A DNA stretch of 48,457 nt. It comes from an uncultured Kiritimatiellota bacterium (GTDB taxonomy: Bacteria; Verrucomicrobiota; Kiritimatiellia; RFP12; DVOR01). Positions within the stretch are counted from its first letter, which is position 1, and the number at the start of each line of letters is the position of its first letter. The DNA lies in assembly GCA_944391085.1 (NCBI GenBank), contig CALXSE010000016.1, positions 1-48,457 on the forward strand. The letters run 5' to 3'. Below are positions 12,809 to 21,484 of this stretch, piece by piece. Below the pieces are notes generated by a model. The model ran no database searches and had not been told where the DNA came from. It was given only the letters and a program-made list of their open reading frames with translations. Position numbers and translations under genes: made by a program.

Positions 12809-14525
12809 GGCGATGCTCCATATGGTTGACGAGGGCGCGGTTGACCACCCGGTTGCCGCCGGGCGTGGGGTAGTCGCCCGTGAAGTACCAGTCGCCCGTG
12901 TGATCAGGGCTGCATCGCCGCAGATCCGCGACTGTCTGGAAGATGACCTTGAGCCCGGCGCGCAAGCCTTCGGGCCGCAAACGCCGGGCGATGGCCGCGA
13001 CGAGCGTTTCCCGCGGCACCTCGGCGTAGACCGTGCGCAGGACGTTCGTCTGCGCCCCGGCGGGGAGATTCGCCTGGCGCTTGGCCTCCGCGTAGGCCGC
13101 CCACAAAATCTCCAGGCGCCCCTCTTCGCGCAAGATGTCCTCCAGGGCGTTGAAGGCGACGAGCTGGTCGAGCGTGGCCATGTCGATGCCGTAGCAGTCC
13201 GGGTACAGGATGGGCGGCGCGCTGGAGGCCACGACGATCTCTTTCGGGCCCAGGCGGTCGAGGATGGGCAGGATGGCGTCGCGCATCGTGGTCCCGCGGA
13301 CGATGGAGTCGTCGAGCACCACGAGCGTGTCCCCCGGCCGCACCAGGCCGTAGGTGACGTCGTAGACGTGCATGGCCAAATCCCTGCGTGTCGCCTCGTC
13401 GGCGATGAAGGTGCGGAACTTCGCGTCCTTGACGGCCACCTGTCCGAAGCGCACGGTGCGCCCCTCGGCCGCCGCGACGCCCATCAGCGTCTCCAGGAGG
13501 CCATGGAAGGCGACCTGCGCGGAGTTGGGGATGTAGCTCAGGAAGAGGGTGGAGAGGTCGCCCCCCACGGCGCGGACGACCTGCGGCGCCAGGGCGTGGC
13601 CCAGCCGCTTGCGCTCGGCGTGGATCTCGGCGTCGTTGGCGCGGGAGAAGTAGATGCGCTCGAAGACGCAGGCGCGGCGGGGCGCGGGGGCCAGGCAGTC
13701 TTCCAGCGTCGCCGTGCCGTCCGGCGCGATGAGGAGCGCCTTGCCGGGGGGCAGCTCGCGCACGGCCTCGGTCGGCACGTCAAAGGCCGCCTGGATGGCG
13801 GGGCGCTCGGAGGCCACGGCCACCACCTCGTCGTCCTGGTACCAATAGGCGGGGCGGATGCCGTGGGCGTCGCGCAGGGCGAAGGCCGTGCCGTCCCCGA
13901 GCGCCCCGCAGAGGACGAACGCGCCGTCGAAACGCGAGGCGGCCTCGCGCAGGACGTGCGCAAGGCTGCGGAACCCTTCCGGGCGGGCATAGGCTTGTTC
14001 CAATGCGTGCGTGAGGCATTGGAGGATGACGGCGCCGTCCGCGAGGCTGGGCAGATGGTGCCCGGAGGCGGCGAGCGTGTCGGCCAGGTCGCGCGTGTCG
14101 GTGAGGTTGAAGTTGCCTGCCAGGAGGAGCAGGCGGTCAAGGAAGGCGCTGTCGCGCACGAAGGGGTGGCAGGCGCCGAGGTCGTGCCGGCCGAAGGTGG
14201 CGTAGCGCAAGTGCCCCAAGAAAAGTTCGCCGCGGAAGGCCGCGGGGTCTTCCGTCAGGCGCCGCCCGCAGCGCGCCACGAGGTCGGCCAGGGGAAGGGG
14301 AGCGACGGATTTCTCCAGGTCGTAGCAGGGGCGCCCTTGCTCGGGCCGGAGGTGGAGGCAGGCGAGCCCCGCGCCGTCCTGGCCGCGGTTGTGCTGCTTT
14401 TCCAGCATGAGCGCGGCTTTCTGGAAGCCGTAGGCCCGCGCGCCGTAAGCCTCTTCGTAATGGGCGGCGGGCCTCCTCAGGCGGAGGAGCGCCACGCCGC
14501 ATTCGTGTTTGACCGCCTCGGACAT
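12792..14525 (-). CDS. purF: Amidophosphoribosyltransferase, long Bacteroidetes-like form
   Basis: This 577-residue enzyme catalyses the first committed purine step, PRPP plus glutamine to phosphoribosylamine. It is about 70 residues longer than E. coli PurF. The N-terminal-nucleophile glutaminase domain starts at Cys9 (HECGVALLRL), so a short propeptide must be removed. QHNRGQDGAG follows, and the PRPP loop is VVLDDSIVRGTT. The HECG start, the EKQHNRGQDGAG stretch and the long C-terminal region ending near TGDWYFTGDYPTPGG resemble Bacteroidetes-type PurF, from memory. It starts 11 nt after the glnN stop with GAGG overlapping that stop. Confidence 0.93.
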   Translation of the reverse strand: MSEAVKHECGVALLRLRRPAAHYEEAYGARAYGFQKAALMLEKQHNRGQDGAGLACLHLRPEQGRPCYDLEKSVAPLPLADLVARCGRRLTEDPAAFRGELFLGHLRYATFGRHDLGACHPFVRDSAFLDRLLLLAGNFNLTDTRDLADTLAASGHHLPSLADGAVILQCLTHALEQAYARPEGFRSLAHVLREAASRFDGAFVLCGALGDGTAFALRDAHGIRPAYWYQDDEVVAVASERPAIQAAFDVPTEAVRELPPGKALLIAPDGTATLEDCLAPAPRRACVFERIYFSRANDAEIHAERKRLGHALAPQVVRAVGGDLSTLFLSYIPNSAQVAFHGLLETLMGVAAAEGRTVRFGQVAVKDAKFRTFIADEATRRDLAMHVYDVTYGLVRPGDTLVVLDDSIVRGTTMRDAILPILDRLGPKEIVVASSAPPILYPDCYGIDMATLDQLVAFNALEDILREEGRLEILWAAYAEAKRQANLPAGAQTNVLRTVYAEVPRETLVAAIARRLRPEGLRAGLKVIFQTVADLRRCSPDHTGDWYFTGDYPTPGGNRVVNRALVNHMEHRHERAY

Positions 14526-14536
14526 GCGTGGGGGCC

Positions 14537-16600
14537 TCAGTAGACGAAGAGCATGTCGCGGTATTTCGGCAGCGGCCACCGCGCGTCGTCCACGTCTTCC
14601 TCCAGCTTGTCGACCGTCGCGCGGAGGGCGCCCAGCGCGGCGAGGATGGCGGCGGGGCCCTGTGTGAGGGCGCTCTCCAGGGCCGCACAGTCGCGGTGGA
14701 GCGCGTCCAGCCCGCGGCCGAGCGTGCGGGCGACGTCCGAGACGCTGTCGACGCCTTCGCCCACGCCGGCCTGCTTGGCGGCCGCGACGGCCCCGCAGAC
14801 GACGCCGAACTCGGCGGTCGCGGCGGGCTCGATGAGGCTCCGGGCCATTTCCAGCGCGGTCTTGCCTTCGATGAGCACCTTGCGCTCATATTCTTCCATG
14901 AAGACGTCGTGGCGGCTTTCCAGCTCGGTGGGGCGGAGCACGCCGGCCTTCTCGAAGAGCGCCAGGTTCTTCGGGTCGAGCATGGGCGCGAGGGCTTCGG
15001 GCGTGGTGTGCAGGTTGGGCAGCCCGCGGCGCTCGGCCTCCTCCACCCAGGCCTGGGAGTAGCCGTCGCCGTTGAAGATGACGCGCCCATGGTCCTTGAA
15101 GACGGCCTGGATGATCTTCTGGAGCCCTTCGTTGAAGCGGGCCTTGGGGAGCTTGGCGATGGCGTCGGCCAGGGTCTCCATGCTCTCGGCCACGATGGTG
15201 TTCAGCGTCATGCAGACGCTCGCGCAGTTGTGGCTGGAGCCCGGCGCGCGGAACTCGAACTTGTTGCCGGTGAAGGCGAAGGGGCTGGTGCGGTTGCGGT
15301 CGGTCGTGTCGCGCGGCAGGGGCGGCAGGGTGTCGATGCCGATGCGCAGGGGTGCGGTGTGGGCGCCCGTGGCGCGGGCGCCGCGCTCGATGCGCCCGAC
15401 GACCTCGGCCAGCTCGTCGCCCAGGAAGATGGAGAGGATGGAGGGCGGGGCCTCGTTGGCGCCCAGGCGGTGGTCGTTGCCCGCGCCGGCCGTGGCCGCG
15501 CGCAGGATGTCGGCATGCAGGTCGACGGCCCGGACGACGCTTGCCAGCACGGCCAAGAAGATGGCGTTTTCCTGCGGGTCCTGCCCGGGGTCGAGCAGGT
15601 TTTTGCCGTTGTAGGCCACCGACCAGTTGTTGTGCTTGCCGCTGCCGTTCACGCCCGCGAAGGGTTTTTCGTGCAGCAGGCAGATGAAGCCGTGGCGCTC
15701 GGCCACGTTGCGCAGGGTCTCCATCGTCAGCATGTTGTGGTCGATGGCCAGGTTGAGCTCCTCGAACATGGGGGCGAGCTCGAACTGCGCGGGGGCGACC
15801 TCGTTGTGGCGGGTCTTGGCGGGGATGCCCAGGCGCCAGAGCTCGCGCTCCACGTCTTCCATGAAGGCGAGCACACGGGGCTTGATGGAGCCGAAGTAAT
15901 GGTCTTCCAGCTGCTGGTGGCGGGCAGGCGGCGCGCCGAAGAGGGTGCGCCCGCATTGGATCAGGTCGGGCCGCTTCAGCCAGAAGGATTTGTCGATGAG
16001 GAAGTATTCCTGTTCCGGGCCGAGGGTGCAGACCACGCGGCCGTCGGGCTCGCCGAAGCAGGCCATGAGCTTGCGCACGGCCCGCTCCAGCGCCTGCATC
16101 GAGCGCAGCAGGGGCGTTTTCTTGTCGAGCGCCTCGCCGGTGTAGGAACAGAAGAGGGAGGGGATGCAGAGGGTGGCGCCGTTGGCGTGGCGCTTGATGA
16201 AGGCGGGGCTCGTCACGTCCCAGGCCGTGTAGCCGCGCGCCTCGAAGGTGCGGCGCAGGCCGCCAGAGGGGAAGCTCGAGGCGTCGGGCTCGCCCATGAT
16301 GAGGTTTTTGCCCGAGAAGCGCGCGAGGGTCTGCCCCACGCCCGTGGGCTCGAAGAAGGCGTCGTGCTTTTCGGCCGTGCTCCCGGTGAGGGGCTGGAAC
16401 CAGTGGGTGAAGTGGGTCGCCCCGCGATCCATCGCCCATTGCTTGAGGGCGTGGGCCACCTCGTTGGCGATGGCCGGGTCCAGCGGCGCGTGGTCACGCA
16501 TGGTGTGCAGCAGCTTCTCGACCGTGTCTTTGGCCAGATACTCGCGCATGACGCCCTCGTTGAAGACGTCTGTGCCGTAATCCATTTTCGTGTCGTCCAT
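14537..16600 (-). CDS. glnN: Glutamine synthetase, type III
   Basis: This 687-residue enzyme makes glutamine from glutamate, ammonia and ATP. The length and motifs are those of GSIII, not the about 450-residue GSI: GPEQEYFLID (metal-binding glutamates), GKHNNWS, FRAPGSSHNCA and a C-terminal helical region. GSIII usually forms dodecamers and is common in Bacteroidetes, cyanobacteria and some PVC bacteria. The start at 16600 is supported by AAGGAG 5 nt upstream. It heads the operon glnN-purF-carA-pyrG-carB behind a sigma-54 promoter and is divergent from gltB. Regulation by nitrogen status is expected but inferred. Confidence 0.96.
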   Translation of the reverse strand: MDDTKMDYGTDVFNEGVMREYLAKDTVEKLLHTMRDHAPLDPAIANEVAHALKQWAMDRGATHFTHWFQPLTGSTAEKHDAFFEPTGVGQTLARFSGKNLIMGEPDASSFPSGGLRRTFEARGYTAWDVTSPAFIKRHANGATLCIPSLFCSYTGEALDKKTPLLRSMQALERAVRKLMACFGEPDGRVVCTLGPEQEYFLIDKSFWLKRPDLIQCGRTLFGAPPARHQQLEDHYFGSIKPRVLAFMEDVERELWRLGIPAKTRHNEVAPAQFELAPMFEELNLAIDHNMLTMETLRNVAERHGFICLLHEKPFAGVNGSGKHNNWSVAYNGKNLLDPGQDPQENAIFLAVLASVVRAVDLHADILRAATAGAGNDHRLGANEAPPSILSIFLGDELAEVVGRIERGARATGAHTAPLRIGIDTLPPLPRDTTDRNRTSPFAFTGNKFEFRAPGSSHNCASVCMTLNTIVAESMETLADAIAKLPKARFNEGLQKIIQAVFKDHGRVIFNGDGYSQAWVEEAERRGLPNLHTTPEALAPMLDPKNLALFEKAGVLRPTELESRHDVFMEEYERKVLIEGKTALEMARSLIEPAATAEFGVVCGAVAAAKQAGVGEGVDSVSDVARTLGRGLDALHRDCAALESALTQGPAAILAALGALRATVDKLEEDVDDARWPLPKYRDMLFVY

Positions 16601-16630
16601 GACAGCTCCTTGTTGTTGGGTCGCTTCCTT

Positions 16631-16649
16631 TTGCAATCGCCGTGCCAAA
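16631..16649 (-). promoter_or_regulatory. Sigma-54 (-24/-12) promoter of glnN operon
   Basis: On the minus strand TTTGGCACGGCGATTGCAA has GG (16646-16645), ten bases, then GC (16634-16633). The start is predicted near 16621, about 20 nt before the glnN ATG with AAGGAG between. The 19 bases are identical to the clpB promoter, spacer included. Confidence 0.88.
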
Positions 16650-16753
16650 GGGCGGGCGGGAAGGGAAATGTGGGGAGGGAACACGGTTGCGCGACTGCGA
16701 AGCCCCGCGCCTTCCAAGGCCATGGCGGTTGATTCTTCCCTTTCGGGGGCGCT

Positions 16754-16767
16754 ATACAACAATGTAA
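16754..16767. promoter_or_regulatory. Candidate enhancer site 1 (glnN/gltB)
   Basis: ATACAACAATGTAA fits the dyad WTACR-N4-TGTAA shared with two other sites in this gap. It is about 108 bp upstream of the glnN -24 element, a typical distance for a sigma-54 activator. Confidence 0.5.
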
Positions 16768-16782
16768 AAGGAAGGGAAGGGT

Positions 16783-16796
16783 TTACGAAAGTGTAA
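16783..16796. promoter_or_regulatory. Candidate enhancer site 2 (glnN/gltB)
   Basis: TTACGAAAGTGTAA fits the same dyad and lies 29 bp from site 1, close to three helical turns. Its right half AAGTGTAA is identical to site 3. Confidence 0.55.
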
Positions 16797-16865
16797 GCGT
16801 TTCGGTTATTTTCAGAGAAATCAAGCGTGTTGGAGGTGGCAAGGGCGGCAAATGCCTGCTTTGGC

Positions 16866-16879
16866 TTACAGAAGTGTAA
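16866..16879. promoter_or_regulatory. Candidate enhancer site 3 (glnN/gltB)
   Basis: TTACAGAAGTGTAA is the best copy, with perfect TTACA/TGTAA arms and a 4-nt spacer. It is 83 bp from site 2, about 135 bp upstream of the gltB -24 element and about 220 bp from that of glnN. Confidence 0.55.
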
Positions 16880-17011
16880 AGACCGGGCGGGGCTGATTGG
16901 TCGGGCGATACGCCTGTTTGCCTGAAATGGGGGCGGGTTGAGTGTCGTTCACCTGGGCTTGTGGGGGTTTGCTCCTGGCCTTCGTCCCTTTCTGAGGAGG
17001 TCGCGCGGCAT

Positions 17012-17028
17012 TTGGCATGGAGGTTGCA
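17012..17028 (+). promoter_or_regulatory. Sigma-54 (-24/-12) promoter of gltBD
   Basis: TTGGCATGGAGGTTGCA has GG (17014-17015), exactly ten bases, then GC (17026-17027). The start is predicted near 17039, giving a leader of about 20 nt with AAAGGAA before the gltB ATG. Confidence 0.85.
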
Positions 17029-17059
17029 AAGTGCTTCGAGACCACACAAAGGAACCGCC

Positions 17060-20000
17060 ATGGAAGAGACACACCAACCAGGCCTGCCCGGACGGCAGGG
17101 ACTTTACGACCCGAGGTTTGAGCATGACGCGTGCGGCGTGGGGCTGGTGGCCGACCTCAACAACCGTCCCAGCCATCGTATCGTCGAGCAGGGGCTGACC
17201 GTGCTCCGCCGCCTGGCCCATCGCGGTGCGGCGGGATGGGACCCCGAGACCGGCGACGGGGCGGGGCTCCTTGTCGCGCTTCCGGACGCCTTTTTCCGTG
17301 CCCGCGTGGAGGGGCTCCCGGCGGTCTACGCCGTGGCGATGGTCTTCGGCGGCGAAGGGCGCGAGGCGGACTTTGAGGCGATTCTCCGCGAAGAGGGGTT
17401 CACGCCGATCGCCTGGCGCGAGGTGCCCGTATGCCCGGAGGCCATCGGCCGCTCCGCCCGCGCGAGCTGCCCGCGCATCCGTCAGCTCTTCGTCGCCCCG
17501 CCGGAGGGATGCCTCGGGGATGTGTTGGAGCGCCGGCTCTTCGTCGCCCGCCGCCGTGCGGAGAAAGCGTTGGGCGAGGGCCTTTACTGCTGTTCCTTCT
17601 CCGCGCGCAGCGTTGTCTACAAGGGGTTGCTTCTGGCCCATCAGCTCAATGCCTTCTATGAGGATCTGTGCGCGCCCGACTTCGCCTCCGCGCTGGCCGT
17701 GGCGCACCAACGGTACAGCACCAACACCTTCCCCACATGGAATCTTGCCCAACCCTTCAGGCTGCTGGCCCACAACGGCGAGATCAACACCCTGCGGGGC
17801 AACCTCGCCGCGCTCCGTGCCCGCGAGCCCGGCCTCGCCAGCCCCCTCTTCGGCGAGGAACTGGCCAAGGTCTTGCCGCTTGTCCCGCCCGGGCAGTCGG
17901 ACTCCGCCTGCCTGGACAATATGCTGGAGCTGCTCGTCCGCGCGGGGCGAGACCTGCCGCACGCGATGCTGATGCTGCTGCCCCAGGCCTGGGGCCCCAC
18001 GCACCACATGGGCAACGACGTCCGCGGCTTCCTGGAGTATGAATCGGCCCTTATGGAACCGTGGGACGGCCCCGCCGCCGTCGTCTTTTCCGACGGGTTG
18101 CGTGCCGGCGCCGTGCTCGACCGCAATGGGCTGCGCCCCGCCCGTTACGCCCTGTGCAGGGACGGCACCTTTGTCCTGGCCTCCGAGGCCGGCGTACTGG
18201 ATTTGCCCCCCGGGGACATCGTTCGGCGCGGACGTCTCCGCCCCGGAGAGATGATCTGGCTCGACCTCGCCGCGCACCGTGTGTTGGGCGACGCCGAGAT
18301 CAAGGCCCATGTCGCCCGCCGCCGCCCCTATCGCCGATGGGTGGAGGAGAACCGTATCTCCGTGGACGGGCTTTTCCGCGAGACCGCGCCCGACCCCGTG
18401 CCCGGTGGGCTCGCCGCCTTGCAGCGGCGCTTCGGCTACTCCCGCGAGGACGTCGCCTCCCTCCTTCTGCCAATGGCGCGGCAAGGGCAGGAGCCTGTCG
18501 GCTCGATGGGCGACGACTCCGCCCTCGCCGTGCTCTCCGACCGCCCCCGCCTGCTCTTTGACTACTTCAAGCAACGCTTCGCGCAGGTGACCAACCCGCC
18601 CATCGACCCCATCCGCGAGCGGTCGGTGATGAGCCTGATGACCTACGTGGGCAACCGCGCCAACATTCTCGAGGAGACCCCCGCCCACGCGCGCCTCATC
18701 AAGATGCGCCGCCCTATCCTCACCGACGCCGAGGTTGAGCGCCTGGGCCATGTCGGCGCCGAGGAGTTCCGCCCCGCCACGCTCCGCCTGGCCTTCCCCG
18801 CGGGCGGGGACGGCCCTGCGCTCGGCGCCGCGCTCGAGGGCCTGGCCGCGCGGGCCGTTGCGCTGGCGAAGGAGGAAGGCCGCCGTCTGCTCATCCTTTC
18901 CGACCGCGGCCTGGGTGCGGACGAGGCGCCCATCCCTTCGTTGCTGGCCGTCGCCGCCGTCAACCGCGCACTCGTCGCAGGCGGCGTCCGCCCCGAGACC
19001 GGCCTCATCGTCCAGTCCGGCGAGGTGCGCGAGGTGATGCACGTGGCGTTGCTGCTGGGCTACGGCGCCACCGCCGTGCACCCATGGCTGGCCCTGGCCA
19101 CGGTGGCCGACCTTGCCGCCCGCGGGCAGACCGGCGCCGACGCCGTCACCGCCACGGGCAACTTCATCCAGGCCCTCGACAAAGGTATCCTGAAGATCCT
19201 TTCCAAGATGGGCGTTTCCACCCTCCGCTCCTATCGTTCGGCCCAGCTCTTCGAGGCCGTTGGCCTGGGCGAGGCGCTGGTGTCGCGCTGGCTCCCGGGG
19301 ACGGTCAGCCGCGTGGGCGGCATCGGCCTTGGCGAGATCGCCGCCGACGCCAACCGCCGCAATGCCTCCGCCGCCGAGCCCACCGCGCTCCTGCCGCCCG
19401 GCGGGGCGCACGTCTTCCGCGTCGGCGGGGAGCGCCACCTTTGGACGCCCGAGGCGTTGGCCGACTTCCGCCAGGCCGTCCGCGAGGGGGATTATGGGCT
19501 GTTCAAACGCTTCTCGCAGGCCATCGACGGCCAGGCCCGCCGCCTGTGCACGCTGCGCGGGCTTTTCGCCTTCAAGCCCACGCGGGCCATCCCGATTGAG
19601 GAGGTGGAAGGCGAAGAAGCCATCCTGCGGCGGTTCGTTTCCGGCGCCATGAGCCTGGGCTCCCTCAGCCCGGAGGCGCACGAGACCATCGCCCGGGCCA
19701 TGAACGCCATCGGCGCGATGAGCAACTCCGGCGAGGGCGGCGAGAACGCGGAACGTTTCGGCACCGACCGCGCCAGCGCCATCAAGCAGGTCGCCTCGGG
19801 CCGCTTCGGCGTCACCGCGGGTTATCTGCGCAGCGCCCGTGACCTTCAGATCAAAATCGCCCAGGGCGCGAAGCCCGGCGAGGGCGGCCAGCTCCCAGGG
19901 CACAAGGTGGATGCCTTTGTCGCGCGCATCCGCCATGCGCTCCCGGGGCTCACCCTCATCTCCCCGCCACCGCACCACGACATCTACTCCATCGAGGACT

Positions 20001-21484
20001 TCGCCCAGCTCATCCATGACCTCCGCACCGTGAACCCCGACGCCCGCGTCTCGGTCAAGCTGGTCTCCGAGGCCGGCATCGGCACCGTCGCCGCGGGCGT
20101 CGCCAAGGCCCAGGCCGACGTCATCCTCGTGGCCGGGCACGACGGCGGCACCGGGGCCTCTCCCCTCTCCTCCATCCATCACGCCGGCTTGCCGTGGGAG
20201 CTGGGCCTGGCCGAGACCCACCAGACCCTGACGCTCAATCGCCTGCGTCGGCGCGTCCGCCTGCAGGTGGACGGCCAGCTCAAGACCGGGCGCGACGTGG
20301 TCATCGGCGCCTTGCTTGGCGCGCAGGAGTTTGGCTTCGCCACCACCATCCTGGTCTGCCTGGGGTGCGTCATGATGCGGCAATGCCACGCCAACACCTG
20401 CCCTGCGGGTGTCGCCACGCAGGATCCCGAGCGCCGCAAGTGCTTCTCCGGCAAGCCGGAGTACATCGTCAACTTCCTGACCTTCGTCGCCCGCGAGGTG
20501 CGCGAGTGGCTCGCCGCCCTTGGCCTTCGGTCGCTCGACGAGGCTTGTGGCCGCGCCGATCTCCTTAGGGTGGACGCCGAGGCCGCCGTCGGCAAAACTG
20601 CGACGCTTGACTTTTCGGTTCTTTTCCGCCGCATCGTCCCGGAAGCGGACGAGCCGCTTCCGGCAAAGGAGCCCGCGGGACGCTTTGACCGCGACCTGCT
20701 CCTTCCCGCCCTCGGCGGGCCCGATGCCGTCCGTGCCGGCGAACCCCATGAAGCCGCGCTCCCCGTGCGCAACGTCGACCGTTCCGTCGGCACGGGGTTG
20801 GCGGGTGAGATCGCCGCTGCCACGGGCGGGGCGGGCTTCCCCGAGGACACCTTCCGCGTGCGGCTGCGCGGCGTGGCGGGGCAGAGCCTGGGCGCCTTCC
20901 TCACGCGCGGCGTGACCTTGACATTGGAGGGCGTGGCCAACGACTATGTGGGCAAGGGCCTTTCCGGCGGCGTCATCGCCATCCGCCCGCCTGCGGTGCC
21001 GGGCTTCGCGCCTGAGGAGAACGTCGCGGCCGGCAACGTCATCGGCTACGGCGCCACCTCCGGCCGCATCCATGTCGGCGGGCAGGTGGGCGAACGCTTC
21101 GCCATCCGCAACTCCGGCGCCACCCTTACCTGCGAGGGGACGGGCGACCACGGCTGCGAATACATGACCGGCGGGCGCGTCCTTGTCCTGGGGCGCACGG
21201 GCGACAACTTCGCGGCCGGCATGACCGGCGGTTTGGCCTACGTGCTCGATGAGACGGGAGACCTTGACCTGCGGTGCAACCTGGGCGACGTCGACCTTGA
21301 GAGCGTCGACCCCGGCACCGAATCCGCCGCCGAGCTCCGTGCCCTCCTTGAGGCCCATCTCGCCGCTACCGGCAGCCCGAAGGCCAAGCGTGTCCTTGAC
21401 GACCTGCCGGGATGGCTGCCACGCTTCGTCCGCGTCTTTCCCGTTGAGTATCGCCGTGTCTTGGAGGCCCAGTCCCATGAGTGA
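17060..21484 (+). CDS. gltB: Glutamate synthase, large subunit
   Basis: This 1474-residue subunit (E. coli about 1486 mature) turns glutamine plus 2-oxoglutarate into two glutamates. A 24-residue propeptide precedes the nucleophile Cys25 (HDACGVGLVADL), which starts the GATase type 2 domain. A central domain, the FMN-binding synthase barrel, the 3Fe-4S cysteines in CVMMRQCHANTCPAG (about residues 1102-1116) and a C-terminal glycine-rich beta-helix (GxGxG, about 1215-1440) follow. The start at 17060 has AAAGGAA 5 nt upstream. The gltD ATG overlaps its end by 8 nt. The pair is divergent from the glnN operon, placing both halves of the GS-GOGAT cycle on one control region. Confidence 0.97.
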   Translation: MEETHQPGLPGRQGLYDPRFEHDACGVGLVADLNNRPSHRIVEQGLTVLRRLAHRGAAGWDPETGDGAGLLVALPDAFFRARVEGLPAVYAVAMVFGGEGREADFEAILREEGFTPIAWREVPVCPEAIGRSARASCPRIRQLFVAPPEGCLGDVLERRLFVARRRAEKALGEGLYCCSFSARSVVYKGLLLAHQLNAFYEDLCAPDFASALAVAHQRYSTNTFPTWNLAQPFRLLAHNGEINTLRGNLAALRAREPGLASPLFGEELAKVLPLVPPGQSDSACLDNMLELLVRAGRDLPHAMLMLLPQAWGPTHHMGNDVRGFLEYESALMEPWDGPAAVVFSDGLRAGAVLDRNGLRPARYALCRDGTFVLASEAGVLDLPPGDIVRRGRLRPGEMIWLDLAAHRVLGDAEIKAHVARRRPYRRWVEENRISVDGLFRETAPDPVPGGLAALQRRFGYSREDVASLLLPMARQGQEPVGSMGDDSALAVLSDRPRLLFDYFKQRFAQVTNPPIDPIRERSVMSLMTYVGNRANILEETPAHARLIKMRRPILTDAEVERLGHVGAEEFRPATLRLAFPAGGDGPALGAALEGLAARAVALAKEEGRRLLILSDRGLGADEAPIPSLLAVAAVNRALVAGGVRPETGLIVQSGEVREVMHVALLLGYGATAVHPWLALATVADLAARGQTGADAVTATGNFIQALDKGILKILSKMGVSTLRSYRSAQLFEAVGLGEALVSRWLPGTVSRVGGIGLGEIAADANRRNASAAEPTALLPPGGAHVFRVGGERHLWTPEALADFRQAVREGDYGLFKRFSQAIDGQARRLCTLRGLFAFKPTRAIPIEEVEGEEAILRRFVSGAMSLGSLSPEAHETIARAMNAIGAMSNSGEGGENAERFGTDRASAIKQVASGRFGVTAGYLRSARDLQIKIAQGAKPGEGGQLPGHKVDAFVARIRHALPGLTLISPPPHHDIYSIEDFAQLIHDLRTVNPDARVSVKLVSEAGIGTVAAGVAKAQADVILVAGHDGGTGASPLSSIHHAGLPWELGLAETHQTLTLNRLRRRVRLQVDGQLKTGRDVVIGALLGAQEFGFATTILVCLGCVMMRQCHANTCPAGVATQDPERRKCFSGKPEYIVNFLTFVAREVREWLAALGLRSLDEACGRADLLRVDAEAAVGKTATLDFSVLFRRIVPEADEPLPAKEPAGRFDRDLLLPALGGPDAVRAGEPHEAALPVRNVDRSVGTGLAGEIAAATGGAGFPEDTFRVRLRGVAGQSLGAFLTRGVTLTLEGVANDYVGKGLSGGVIAIRPPAVPGFAPEENVAAGNVIGYGATSGRIHVGGQVGERFAIRNSGATLTCEGTGDHGCEYMTGGRVLVLGRTGDNFAAGMTGGLAYVLDETGDLDLRCNLGDVDLESVDPGTESAAELRALLEAHLAATGSPKAKRVLDDLPGWLPRFVRVFPVEYRRVLEAQSHE

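Larger units (their letters stand above)
16601..17059. other. Divergent glnN/gltB control region
   Basis: These 459 bases hold no credible gene. They carry a sigma-54 promoter at each end, pointing outwards, and three copies of a 14-bp dyad in the glnN-proximal half, listed separately. The middle is markedly AT-richer than the surroundings. I see no riboswitch or attenuator; both predicted leaders are only about 20 nt, enough for a ribosome site. Confidence 0.7.

Noticed and set aside
16601..16762. N-terminal extension of glnN up to 16762
   Set aside because: The frame stays open, but it would run through the sigma-54 promoter, and AAGGAG sits correctly before the ATG at 16600.
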